NCBI RefSeq assembly: GCF_013033965.1
Contig: NZ_WQFE01000013.1
Coordinates: 95,662-159,661 of the forward strand
DNA length: 64,000 bases
From: Ruegeria atlantica
GTDB lineage: Bacteria; Pseudomonadota; Alphaproteobacteria; Rhodobacterales; Rhodobacteraceae
Direction of reading: 5' to 3'
This document shows, piece after piece, positions 1-8,071 of the stretch. Each line of letters opens with the position of its first letter. Within the stretch, counting starts at the first letter, position 1. The notes beneath the pieces are model-generated. The model had not been told where the DNA came from. It worked only from the letters and a program-made list of their open reading frames with translations, and made no database searches. The translations under genes and the position numbers were made by a program.

Positions 1-22
1 CCGTGGAAATATTCTCGATCAT
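1..22 (-). CDS. tctA: TctA, large membrane subunit of TTT transporter (first 7 codons only)
   Basis: Only the first codons are in the window: an ATG at 22 reading M-I-E-N-I-S-T and running off the left edge. A purine-rich GAGGAG ribosome site lies just upstream. It follows tctB by 13 bases on the same strand, the usual tctB-tctA order of tripartite tricarboxylate transporters. The identity rests on this position and on the MIEN start common in TctA proteins. It is therefore an inference. Confidence 0.6.
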
Positions 23-35
23 GCTCAGCTCCTCC

Positions 36-551
36 TCAGCCTAACGTTTCGAAAATGCCAAGCGGCATTGGCACACCCGCGATGTGCAGAAAGAAAAGGT
101 ACAGAAGAATGGGCAAAATGATGCTGATCGGGACGATGTAGTACCATTTTCGCTCGCCGAAAAAGAGCATCATGGCAAGCATCAGAACGATCGAGCTTGC
201 GACCACTCCCAAGGTCGTCAACGCAAAGTAGAACAGAAACAAAGCAAAGATCAGAATGACCGTTCGCAATGTTCCCGGAAGCGTGTCCAGCTTATAGGCG
301 GCATCGGCTTCCGCGTCTTCATCCTCATCAAGGTTTGGAACTTTCAAAAAGTAAGACTCGGCCAGAAGACACAGGGCGACAACAACCACCGCCATGGCTA
401 TCACCCTTGGCCAAAATTCCGGGGACAAGGCGGAAATCTCCACGGAACCCGGTGAATCAACGCCTACGGGAATGAGCACGATCAGTGTCAGAATCCCCAG
501 GACAAGAAACAATGCCCCTGCAAACAGGTCTTTTTTCTTTGATTGATCCAC
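36..551 (-). CDS. tctB: TctB-family small membrane subunit of a tripartite tricarboxylate transporter
   Basis: The 171-residue protein has about four hydrophobic helices (roughly residues 8-30, 46-65, 95-120 and 140-158) and a charged Asp/Glu loop near residues 75-83, the layout of the small TctB membrane subunit. The phrase SPEFWPR in the first loop is typical of TctB. Translation starts at a GTG preceded by GGAGG, two bases after the stop of the ROK regulator gene, so the two are co-transcribed. The protein would sit in the inner membrane beside TctA and work with a periplasmic TctC, here probably the divergently encoded one at 1847-2830. The substrate cannot be read from this subunit. Confidence 0.85.
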   Translation of the reverse strand: MDQSKKKDLFAGALFLVLGILTLIVLIPVGVDSPGSVEISALSPEFWPRVIAMAVVVVALCLLAESYFLKVPNLDEDEDAEADAAYKLDTLPGTLRTVILIFALFLFYFALTTLGVVASSIVLMLAMMLFFGERKWYYIVPISIILPILLYLFFLHIAGVPMPLGIFETLG

Positions 552-553
552 GG

Positions 554-1753
554 TCAGCGTCCTCCCTTAAGCAGATTCAGGTCAAGTTCAGCGTTTGCGA
601 TGTTTTCATTCAACGACAGCAACCGCGCCGCGCCCATGTGGGTCATTTCGCTGGATTTGATCTTGATAGGCACTTGAAGATCAGCCTTCAGATTTTCAAT
701 CTGCTTACGGAATCCCTCCAAATAGTACGGCGATTGCGCCAACGGGCCTGCAAGCAAAACCAGTTCCGGCTGTAAAACCGTTAGACTTAAAGAAAAGCAG
801 TTTGCTGCCCTGGCTCCAAACTCCTCCAGCGCCGATCTGTAATTTTCATCCGGCTCATCCGCCAAAGAAACGACATCCCAGATTTTCTGGGCTTTTTCCT
901 GATCAGACAGCGCATCAAAAACTTCTGGTGTCAGCAACTGGCGCAACAACGCCTTACCACCGCACAGATCGGTCAAAGAAACAGGAGCGTTTGAGCCGAC
1001 CCCATCGGTGGTTTTGGCTTCAGTCAACACACCGCCAACCCGACCAATCCCACTGTAAGGCTCTCCGTTTACCTGCAACCCAATGCCAAATCCAAGCGCA
1101 CAGTAGATCACAGCGACATTTTCGATGTTGCGCGCCACACCAAAGGTTACCTCTGACTGACAGATCGCTGCGCTTGGCGTTTCCAGCACCACCGGAACCC
1201 CGAGTTCTTCTCTTACAATCTCACAGACATCGGTTTCTTCGACCCACCCAAGCGTAGGAGCTGAGATGACGGTGCCACGGGCTTTGTCCAGATTACCTGC
1301 AATTGTTAGGCCCACACCGAAAAGGCGATCCCGTTCAGGAACGTGCTTTTCAATCAGCGTCCCGGCCCTCTTGCAGCATGCCTTGATGAAACTGGTTCCA
1401 TCAGTCAGCCCCGCACCGCCCGCATCCCATGACGCAATGCGGTTGTTCGACAGATCGGCGAGCGTGACCACCTGTTGATACGCATTGATGCCGATGCCGA
1501 TCACATAACCGCCCGCGCGATCCATGGTGAGCTTTTTCGTTCTTGGTCCCCTGCGACCCTCCGGCCGGGACACGCCGACCTCCTGAACCAGGCGCGCTTC
1601 GATCAATTCACGCGTTATCCTTGAAACACTCGCAGCGTTGAGCGCGAGGTTGTCCGCGATTTGCGTACGCGAAATGGTTCCTGATCCCAGGATTTCACCA
1701 AGAACCCGCTGTCGGTTCCCGCGGCCGATTTCTTCCTGTGACCAACCTGCCAT
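554..1753 (-). CDS. ROK-family transcriptional regulator (NagC/XylR type)
   Basis: The 399-residue protein has an N-terminal winged helix-turn-helix (about residues 15-65, with NLALNAASVSRITRELI as the recognition region) followed by a ROK sugar-kinase-like fold. The nucleotide- and sugar-binding style motifs IGIGINAYQQ and ALGFGIGLQV are visible. The cysteine-rich zinc motif of many ROK kinases is not apparent, only a lone DLCGG, which suits a regulator rather than an active kinase. It starts at an ATG with a GGAGGAG site. It is the first gene of a minus-strand unit with tctB and tctA and is divergent from tctC. The likely role is ligand-responsive control of the flanking transporter and sulfatase genes, but this is inferred from position only. 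Confidence 0.85.
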   Translation of the reverse strand: MAGWSQEEIGRGNRQRVLGEILGSGTISRTQIADNLALNAASVSRITRELIEARLVQEVGVSRPEGRRGPRTKKLTMDRAGGYVIGIGINAYQQVVTLADLSNNRIASWDAGGAGLTDGTSFIKACCKRAGTLIEKHVPERDRLFGVGLTIAGNLDKARGTVISAPTLGWVEETDVCEIVREELGVPVVLETPSAAICQSEVTFGVARNIENVAVIYCALGFGIGLQVNGEPYSGIGRVGGVLTEAKTTDGVGSNAPVSLTDLCGGKALLRQLLTPEVFDALSDQEKAQKIWDVVSLADEPDENYRSALEEFGARAANCFSLSLTVLQPELVLLAGPLAQSPYYLEGFRKQIENLKADLQVPIKIKSSEMTHMGAARLLSLNENIANAELDLNLLKGGR

Positions 1754-1846
1754 TTTGCTCCTCCTTAATGTATCTTTACTTAATTATTTACTTACTGCAA
1801 GTATTTTATTATGATGAGTCTCATTCGATTCAGGGAGACGCAACAA
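1754..1846. promoter_or_regulatory. Divergent promoter region between ROK gene and tctC, with a direct repeat
   Basis: This AT-rich 93-base gap separates two divergent units. The 8-mer TTTACTTA occurs twice, at 1775-1782 and 1787-1794, one helical turn apart (12-base period). That is a plausible binding site for the neighbouring ROK regulator. It was found by eye and has no experimental support. Confidence 0.35.
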
Positions 1847-2830
1847 ATGACACTCAGAACCACAATAACCGCCGCGTTGAGCAGCTTTGCCTTGCTCGCA
1901 ATCCCGATGGGAGCGTCGGCGCAGGATTATCCAAGCAAACCAGTGACTTTGGTGGTACCTTATGGCCCCGGCGGCGCGGCCGATTTGGCGGCCCGCACCC
2001 TCAGCACCGAGGCGCCCGACTACCTGGGCGAGAACATTCTGGTCGTCAACAAAACCGGTGCTGGCGGAGTCGTCGGCTCGACTCAGGTCGCAAAATCGCG
2101 CCCCGATGGCTACACGCTGCTGATGGCGCGCGTAGGCTCTCAGGCTACCGTCCCTGCAATCAATCGTACGATCCCATACAAGTGGGACGACTTCACGTTT
2201 CTGGGCTTGATCGAAAAGAACCCGTTTGTATTGGGTGTCAGCGCGGACTCTCCTTATCAAAACTTTGATGAACTGAAAGCCGCGATCGAAAGTGGCGAAC
2301 GCCTTTCATATGCATCCGCAGGTGTAGGTACGCTTCTGCATATGGCCATGCTCATCATGCTGGACGACTTGGGCGTCGATTCCGAAGCGCTGATCCATGT
2401 TCCTTTCAAAGGGGGCGGCAAGGCAACGGCAGCCGTTGTGGGCGGGCATGCCGACCTGATTTTCCACAATCTCTCGGGGCTATCCGGCGCCATCGAATCC
2501 GATCAAATTCGCCCCTTGCTGACCACAACGCCTGAACGCTTCTCCGCAATTCCGGACACTCCGACGGCCCAAGAGCTTGGCCATCCGAACCTCGAAAATG
2601 TCGTCGGTTGGACCGGCGTCTGGGGCCCCAAGGACCTGCCCGAAGATGTCGTGGCAAAGTGGGTAGAAGTTCTCGGCGCGATCTCGGCTGACGAAAGTTG
2701 GGTTGAGACCACCGAAAAGTTGGGCTCTGTGCCCACAATTCTGTCACCGGACGAAACTAAAACCTTTGTCGAAGGTCAGGTTCAGACATTTAGCGACACC
2801 GCCGAAAAGTTGGGGATGTTAATCCAGTAA
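1847..2830 (+). CDS. tctC: TctC/Bug-family periplasmic solute-binding protein
   Basis: The 327-residue protein has a clear Sec signal peptide (basic start MTLRTT, a hydrophobic core, and likely cleavage after ASA before QDYPS). The mature start (YPSKPVTLVVPYGPGGAADLAAR) and the later N-K-T-G-A-G-G-V-V-G stretch are hallmarks of the Bug/TctC fold. The ATG at 1847 was preferred to an ATG 36 bases upstream because it has an AGGGAGA site and gives a proper signal peptide. The protein would bind solute in the periplasm and deliver it to TctAB. The downstream choline-sulfatase-like gene and GMC dehydrogenase suggest a sulfated or choline-like ligand. That is inference, since Bug proteins bind many carboxylates. 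Confidence 0.9.
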   Translation: MTLRTTITAALSSFALLAIPMGASAQDYPSKPVTLVVPYGPGGAADLAARTLSTEAPDYLGENILVVNKTGAGGVVGSTQVAKSRPDGYTLLMARVGSQATVPAINRTIPYKWDDFTFLGLIEKNPFVLGVSADSPYQNFDELKAAIESGERLSYASAGVGTLLHMAMLIMLDDLGVDSEALIHVPFKGGGKATAAVVGGHADLIFHNLSGLSGAIESDQIRPLLTTTPERFSAIPDTPTAQELGHPNLENVVGWTGVWGPKDLPEDVVAKWVEVLGAISADESWVETTEKLGSVPTILSPDETKTFVEGQVQTFSDTAEKLGMLIQ

Positions 2831-2842
2831 CAACTTCGGCAC

Positions 2843-2876
2843 CCCGGGCGGCCCTCCCCTCTTTCAGCCGCCCGGG
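2843..2876 (+). terminator. GC-rich hairpin between tctC and the sulfatase gene
   Basis: A perfect 10-base stem (CCCGGGCGGC at 2843-2852 pairing with 2867-2876) encloses a 14-base loop and is followed within about 12 bases by a T-rich tract. It may be a partial terminator or an mRNA-protecting hairpin. Such structures often lie after solute-binding protein genes and raise their expression relative to downstream genes. Confidence 0.6.
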
Positions 2877-2906
2877 ACTAATCTTCCTTTTTCTCAGGAA
2901 CCGAAT

Positions 2907-4442
2907 ATGGCACGTCCAAACATCCTTTTCATTCAGGCGGATCAACTCGCAGCAAACGCACTCGCGGCCCATGGTAACAAGACCGTCAAAGCGCCCAACA
3001 TTGACCGGCTTGCAGAAAATGGAGTGGTGTTTGAAAATTGCTATTGCAACCTGCCCATGTGCGGCCCGTCCCGCGCATCAATGCACGCGGGAAAGCTACC
3101 CTTTTCGATCGGCATGTATGACAACGCCAGCGAATTCCACGCCGACATTCCGACATTCGCGCACTATCTACGCAGCATGGGCTACCGGGTCGAAATGTCA
3201 GGCAAAATGCATTTTGTCGGCCCCGATCAACTGCACGGCTACGACAAACGCCACACAACTGAAATTTATCCGGCCAATTTCGCCTGGACGGTGGATTGGT
3301 CCAAAGGACGTGAATACAAACCCACCAACCTGACAATGGCCCCCATCCTGGAAAGTGGCCCGGCGATCCGAACCATGCAGATGGACTACGATGATGAGGT
3401 CGAATATCACGGCACTCAGGCCTTGTATGATCTTGCACGAAAAGGCGACGATCGCCCCTTTATGCTGACAGTGTCCTTCACGTCGCCGCACTCGCCCTTC
3501 GTGATCGGGCAGGAGTATTGGGACCTCTATGATCATGACGAAATCGAATACCCGGCGGTTGCACCGCTGGAGCTGAACGAGATGGATCATCTCAGCCGCA
3601 ACCTGCACTATTGCCAGTCCCGGCACGAGTTCACAGTCACGCCCGAAGATCGTCGCAAAGCGCGTCACGGCTATTACGGAATGATCTCGTATATCGATGA
3701 AAAGGTTGGACGCCTTATAGACGTTCTGGAAAAGACCGGCCAGATCGACAACACCATTGTCATCCTGACTGCCGATCATGGCGAGATGATGGGCGAGCGC
3801 GGCATGTGGTTCAAACAGCATTTCTTCGAATGGGCTTCCAGCGTTCCCTTCATCGTCTACGCGCCGGACCGCTTCAAACCGTCTCGGGTGAAGGAGAATA
3901 TTTCGCTTGTTGACCTACTGCCCACACTGACGGACCTGGCTGCTGGCGGCTCATTCGAGGAGTATGCAGCGCCCATCGACGGGCAATCTTTGGTCCCTGC
4001 CCTGAATGGCGATACCACCAGCCTGTCAGATGTTGTGATCTCGGAGTTTGCCGCAGACGGATCCACCGGACCCAGCAGAATGGTAAAGAAAGGCCCGTGG
4101 AAACTAATGTGGCTCGAAGGGGTGGAAACGCTGCTCTATAACGTCGACGATGATCCCAACGAAGTGAACAACCGCGCGAACGATCCCGATTGCGCTGAAA
4201 TCCGCGCCGAGCTTGAGGTGATACTATTCGAGGGCTGGAACCCCGATGATTTGTACGAAACGATCCGCGCCAGCCAAGTGCGCCGCCTTGCCATTCACAA
4301 GGTGACCGAGGGTGATCCGACCTATGTCTACACCGTCCGCAACGATGATGACGAGCGCTATATCCGCAATGCAGGCGCAGCAGATACAAAAGCACGCGCA
4401 CGCCTTCCGTACGTAGCTCCGGCAAAACCTGACCTGGTGTAA
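2907..4442 (+). CDS. Choline-sulfatase-like type I sulfatase
   Basis: The 511-residue protein is an alkaline-phosphatase-fold sulfatase. The formylglycine motif C-x-P-S-R is present (C52-G-P-S-R56), so the enzyme would need formylglycine modification at Cys52. Metal and substrate residues expected for the family are seen: D12 in ADQ, K100 and H102 in SGKMHFVGPDQLHG, and a later TADHGEMMGE. The GPDQLHG stretch and the YDNASEF phrase are typical of choline-sulfatase BetC. There is no signal peptide, so it should act in the cytoplasm on imported substrate. It lies 76 bases after tctC and one base before the GMC oxidoreductase gene. The reaction would be hydrolysis of choline-O-sulfate, or of a related sulfate ester, to the alcohol and sulfate. 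Confidence 0.85.
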   Translation: MARPNILFIQADQLAANALAAHGNKTVKAPNIDRLAENGVVFENCYCNLPMCGPSRASMHAGKLPFSIGMYDNASEFHADIPTFAHYLRSMGYRVEMSGKMHFVGPDQLHGYDKRHTTEIYPANFAWTVDWSKGREYKPTNLTMAPILESGPAIRTMQMDYDDEVEYHGTQALYDLARKGDDRPFMLTVSFTSPHSPFVIGQEYWDLYDHDEIEYPAVAPLELNEMDHLSRNLHYCQSRHEFTVTPEDRRKARHGYYGMISYIDEKVGRLIDVLEKTGQIDNTIVILTADHGEMMGERGMWFKQHFFEWASSVPFIVYAPDRFKPSRVKENISLVDLLPTLTDLAAGGSFEEYAAPIDGQSLVPALNGDTTSLSDVVISEFAADGSTGPSRMVKKGPWKLMWLEGVETLLYNVDDDPNEVNNRANDPDCAEIRAELEVILFEGWNPDDLYETIRASQVRRLAIHKVTEGDPTYVYTVRNDDDERYIRNAGAADTKARARLPYVAPAKPDLV

Positions 4443-4443
4443 C

Positions 4444-6060
4444 ATGTCTTTTGATTACATCATTGTTGGCGCAGGCTCTGCTGGTTGCGTCATCGCAAAC
4501 AGATTGTCCGCGGATCCGAATGTCAGGGTTCTGCTCCTTGAGGCCGGGGGAAAAGACATCAATCCCTGGATTCACATCCCGGTCGGGTATTTCAAGACCC
4601 TTCACGATCCGAACACCGACTGGTGCTATAAGGCCGAGCCCGATCCGGGACTAAACGGTCGTGCACTGGACTGGCCGCGCGGAAAGACCCTTGGCGGATC
4701 ATCCTCGATCAACGGCTTGCTTTATGTCCGTGGCCAAAAAGAGGATTATGACCGCTGGGCGCAACTCGGTAATACCGGCTGGTCGTGGGATGATGTGCTG
4801 CCATTGTTCAAGCGGTCGGAATGTCACGAAGATGCCGCCCCTGAGCTGCATGGGAAAGATGGCGAACTGTCCGTGTCGCTGATCCGCGCCAAATCTCCTA
4901 TTTCCGAAGCCTTCATCGATGCCGCTGTGGAAATGGGCGTTCCGCGCACCGAGGACTATAACGGCGAGAAGCAGGAGGGAGCTGGCTATTTCCACCAAAC
5001 CGCGCGCAAAGGATTCCGTTGCTCTTCGGCCAAGGCGTTTCTAACACCGATCAAGGGAAAACGTCGGAACCTTGAGGTCATCACGCACGCCCACGCAACC
5101 GGCCTTGTGTTTGCTGCGGATGCGTCAAAACAGGTGACGGGGGTTACCTATGATCGCAAGGGTACTCCCCAAAAAGCCATGTTGAACCCCGGCGGCGAAG
5201 TGATCCTGTCCGCCGGAGCCATTGGCTCGCCTCAGCTGCTGGAAGTGTCGGGTATCGGCAATCCGGACGTTCTGCGCGCGGCAGGGGTCGACCTTCGTCA
5301 CGCGTTGCCGGGCGTAGGTGAACATCTTCAGGATCACCTGCAAATCCGCCTTGTTTACGAGGTCAACGTTCCAACTCTGAACGACGCCATCAATAATATT
5401 TTTCACCGCGCGGGCATCGGCATTGAATACGCCTTGCGCCGCACTGGCCCGATGAGTCTGGGCGCCAGTCAGGTGGCCATCTTCGCCAAATCCATGGATG
5501 GGCTGGACACCCCCGACATCCAGTTCCACTTTCAGCCGCTGTCCGCTGACAAACCGGGGATCGAAATGCACCCGTTCTCAGGTTTTACCTCCTCGGTCTG
5601 CCAGCTACGGCCGGAAAGCCGTGGACATATCCATATCACGTCGCCAAATGCACACGACTACCCAAAGATCGTTCCGAACTATTTGTCGACAACCGGTGAT
5701 CAGCTTTGCGCCATCCGAGCCGTGAAATTTGCCCGTGCCATGACCAAAACCAATGCCCTTTCTCCCTTCATCGTGCGCGAACATGTTCCGTCTGGCGCGA
5801 TTGAAACCGATGAAGACCACCTCGAAGCAGCCCGCAACATGGCCCAGACGATCTACCACCCAACCTCAACCTGCAAAATGGGCATAGACGACCTCGCGGT
5901 TGTCGATCCCCACTTGCGCGTGCACGGTGTCCGGGGCCTGCGGGTGGCAGATGCATCTATCATGCCCGACATCGTCAGCGGAAACACAAACGCTCCATCC
6001 ATTATGATCGGCGAAAAATGCAGCGAGTTGGTGATCACGGAACGCAGCAAGCGTGTTTAA
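4444..6060 (+). CDS. GMC-family FAD oxidoreductase (choline/alcohol dehydrogenase-like)
   Basis: The 538-residue protein has the N-terminal FAD-binding GAGSAG motif (residues 9-14), the GMC signature around GKTLGGSSSINGLLYVRG (about 80-97), and the C-terminal catalytic region with IYHPTSTCKMG (His near 472) and SGNTNAP (Asn near 514-516). These features match choline dehydrogenase (BetA) and related alcohol dehydrogenases. Its ATG follows the sulfatase stop by one base, so translation is coupled. In context it would oxidise the alcohol freed by the sulfatase, choline to betaine aldehyde if that is the substrate. No betaine aldehyde dehydrogenase gene is visible nearby, and other short alcohols remain possible. 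Confidence 0.85.
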   Translation: MSFDYIIVGAGSAGCVIANRLSADPNVRVLLLEAGGKDINPWIHIPVGYFKTLHDPNTDWCYKAEPDPGLNGRALDWPRGKTLGGSSSINGLLYVRGQKEDYDRWAQLGNTGWSWDDVLPLFKRSECHEDAAPELHGKDGELSVSLIRAKSPISEAFIDAAVEMGVPRTEDYNGEKQEGAGYFHQTARKGFRCSSAKAFLTPIKGKRRNLEVITHAHATGLVFAADASKQVTGVTYDRKGTPQKAMLNPGGEVILSAGAIGSPQLLEVSGIGNPDVLRAAGVDLRHALPGVGEHLQDHLQIRLVYEVNVPTLNDAINNIFHRAGIGIEYALRRTGPMSLGASQVAIFAKSMDGLDTPDIQFHFQPLSADKPGIEMHPFSGFTSSVCQLRPESRGHIHITSPNAHDYPKIVPNYLSTTGDQLCAIRAVKFARAMTKTNALSPFIVREHVPSGAIETDEDHLEAARNMAQTIYHPTSTCKMGIDDLAVVDPHLRVHGVRGLRVADASIMPDIVSGNTNAPSIMIGEKCSELVITERSKRV

Positions 6061-6177
6061 AGCACTCGTCAAAGTCTTAAAGTACTGGCGCCTTTGTCCG
6101 AGAGTATGAAGCGATACAAGCTCCGGTTGAAAAGATTGGCACCGGGGAGAACTTAGGCAGGGCGGGCAAACCCGAGA

Positions 6178-6837
6178 CTACATGACTCTGGAAAGAAGTT
6201 GAAACACCGGCATGAGTTGCCCGAACAACGCGGACGTTCTTTCTATGAGGTTCGGTTCGAAAACAAAGGCAGACCCCCCCGCGTCTATCCAAACGGTAAA
6301 CCCCTTGCGCCGCAACGCCTCTTCATGAGGATGATCTTTGTCAAAGCCAGATGGAACACGTTTCAACTCTGGGTCCTCGATCCGGAAACCACTCTGCCGC
6401 ATTTCTTCGGTGAGCCGGATCAGCTCTGCGCCTTCCGGACCGGCCATAGCCGTGCGGAACGCGTCCAGAGCTTGTCTGTCATACTGAAATACCCCACAGC
6501 CCAGGGACAGTTTTTCGGGCGAAAGCCCAAAGAACCACATCGGTGGCTGAACCGCATTCCCTTGCGGTATGAACGCAAGATGCAGGTGCGCGTTGTAGGG
6601 TGTCTTGTCCTTGGAAAATCGAACATCACGATAAATGCGAAAGATTTTACCGCTGTGGCCCTGTCCAATCAGGTCCTGCAAGGCCGCAGCCATTTCGTCG
6701 GAGAACTGCTTGCTGGGGGCTTTTAACTGGGTCTCGTAGGTTGTTTTGTTCGCTGCGAACCATTCCTTTGTGTTATTGGCTTTCAGGTCCTTGAGGAAAC
6801 CAAGCGCCTCGGGAGAGAAACTCTCAAATGTTGCCAT
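6178..6837 (-). CDS. DUF2461 family protein
   Basis: The 219-residue protein matches the DUF2461 pattern: an early FLKDLKANNTKEWFAANK, a central FRIYRDVRFSKDKTPYN, and a WFFGLSPEKLSLGCGVFQ segment. The length is normal for the family. The start ATG has a GGAGG site. The function is unknown in the family as far as I know. It is the last gene of a minus-strand run of small genes with TfoX, MAPEG and VOC proteins. Confidence 0.85.
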   Translation of the reverse strand: MATFESFSPEALGFLKDLKANNTKEWFAANKTTYETQLKAPSKQFSDEMAAALQDLIGQGHSGKIFRIYRDVRFSKDKTPYNAHLHLAFIPQGNAVQPPMWFFGLSPEKLSLGCGVFQYDRQALDAFRTAMAGPEGAELIRLTEEMRQSGFRIEDPELKRVPSGFDKDHPHEEALRRKGFTVWIDAGGSAFVFEPNLIERTSALFGQLMPVFQLLSRVM

Positions 6838-6849
6838 TATATCCTCCGT

Positions 6850-7194
6850 TTAGTCTTTCGCAGGAAGGGCTGCGGCATGTTCGAGGCAAAGTTTTAACCA
6901 GCGTTGCAATGCCACGTCATCGCAGGCGCCCTCTTCAACATGTACAAAGCCCCCCAACTTGCGGGTTCCATGGATCACCGTCTCGGCGGTTGGATCCTTC
7001 AGCGCCTTGCGTTCGTTCGCCTTTCCAACCCGGAACATGAACCGCCCGACCCCGTCATTGTGACGCCGCGCGCCGCAGAGCATGTTGCCGTTCAAAAAGA
7101 AACACTGGCCACCCATCATCCGCTTTTCGGAAATCCCCGCATGCGCGGCCAAGGCATCGCGCACACGAGTGTTTAGGTTTTCATCCACCGGCAT
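6850..7194 (-). CDS. TfoX N-terminal domain protein
   Basis: The 114-residue protein resembles the TfoX/Sxy N-terminal domain: KRMMGGQCFFLNGNMLCG near the start, RFMFRVGK in the middle, then a C-terminal helix. It lacks the C-terminal helix-hairpin-helix domain of full Sxy, so a competence role should not be assumed. The ATG at 7194 overlaps the TGA of the MAPEG gene (ATGA) and was preferred to an upstream ATG at 7218. Confidence 0.8.
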   Translation of the reverse strand: MPVDENLNTRVRDALAAHAGISEKRMMGGQCFFLNGNMLCGARRHNDGVGRFMFRVGKANERKALKDPTAETVIHGTRKLGGFVHVEEGACDDVALQRWLKLCLEHAAALPAKD

Positions 7195-7592
7195 CAGGCG
7201 GTTGTGCCGAGTTGCCACAGGATCGCCAATGCCAGCACCATCATAGTCAAAGTCGTCAGGGCCGCCCCAATTGCGCGTCCTTTGCTTTCCGCTGAAGCAC
7301 GCAGACTGAAGTAGTGGATGAGGCGGGCAAGCAGCAGAACTCCACCACAGACCGCTATGAGCCAGGGTGGAGTCCCTACAATCTCGGCACCCGCGAGGGC
7401 AAGCACGGCAAGCGGGACATATTCGATGAAGTTCCCATGCGCCCTCATCAGGCGCAGCAGGTCATCATCCTCACCGTGGAGCAAAAGTATTCCGGTCTTA
7501 GAGCGGCGCACACCGACCGCAATTGCCATCGGAATGCTCATCAATACAAAGACCGCTGTCACAGCCAGTGCAATTTCAGGCAATTGTTCCAT
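7194..7592 (-). CDS. MAPEG family membrane protein
   Basis: The 132-residue protein has four hydrophobic segments and the MAPEG hallmark RAHGNFIEYVPLA (about residues 50-62). Family members include microsomal glutathione transferase-like enzymes, and bacterial ones are mostly uncharacterised. It would lie in the inner membrane. The stop codon overlaps the start of the TfoX-domain gene, showing translational coupling. Confidence 0.85.
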   Translation of the reverse strand: MEQLPEIALAVTAVFVLMSIPMAIAVGVRRSKTGILLLHGEDDDLLRLMRAHGNFIEYVPLAVLALAGAEIVGTPPWLIAVCGGVLLLARLIHYFSLRASAESKGRAIGAALTTLTMMVLALAILWQLGTTA

Positions 7593-7616
7593 CTGATCCC
7601 TCCTTTTGGGCGTCGC

Positions 7617-8003
7617 TTAGGACGCCATGCTTTCATAGGTAATCAGTGCGAACCGCGCACCCTGCGGGTCGGTTAGCGTCGCCATGCGCCCGACCCCCGG
7701 CATATCCATCGCGGGTTGAACAACTGCAGCACCCTTGGTTTGCGCCTTTTCAACACTCGCATCCACATCGGCCACTGTGAAAAAGATCGTCCAGCTTCCG
7801 TTATCCTCGGGCATGGGGGAAAAGCCACCGATGGCGGTCTCGCCAACAACAGCGGCAGAATAGCTTGATCCGTCCTGCATCGGCATGTCGTTGATGGTCC
7901 AGCCCAGCACATCCTGATAAAAGGCTTTGGCTTTGCCCTGATCCGGTCCGGAATGCCCGATCCATCCGGAATTTCCGACAGTTGTCATCTCTAGAATACT
8001 CAT
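7617..8003 (-). CDS. VOC family protein (glyoxalase/bleomycin-resistance fold)
   Basis: The 128-residue protein has paired beta-alpha-beta-beta-beta repeats: GWIGHSGPDQGKAKAFYQDVLGW in the first half and SWTIFFTVADVDASVEKAQTKGA in the second, closing with TDPQGARFALI. This is typical of the VOC fold seen with SigJ/YCII clusters. The ATG at 8003 was chosen because it has an AGGGAGA site, while an in-frame ATG at 8048 has none. Ligand or enzymatic activity is unknown. Confidence 0.85.
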   Translation of the reverse strand: MSILEMTTVGNSGWIGHSGPDQGKAKAFYQDVLGWTINDMPMQDGSSYSAAVVGETAIGGFSPMPEDNGSWTIFFTVADVDASVEKAQTKGAAVVQPAMDMPGVGRMATLTDPQGARFALITYESMAS

Positions 8004-8071
8004 AAATGTCTCCCTTGGTTGTGCCCGCCACATACGGGTCTGATCCAAGGACGCGCGAGGTGCGGCCTTCC

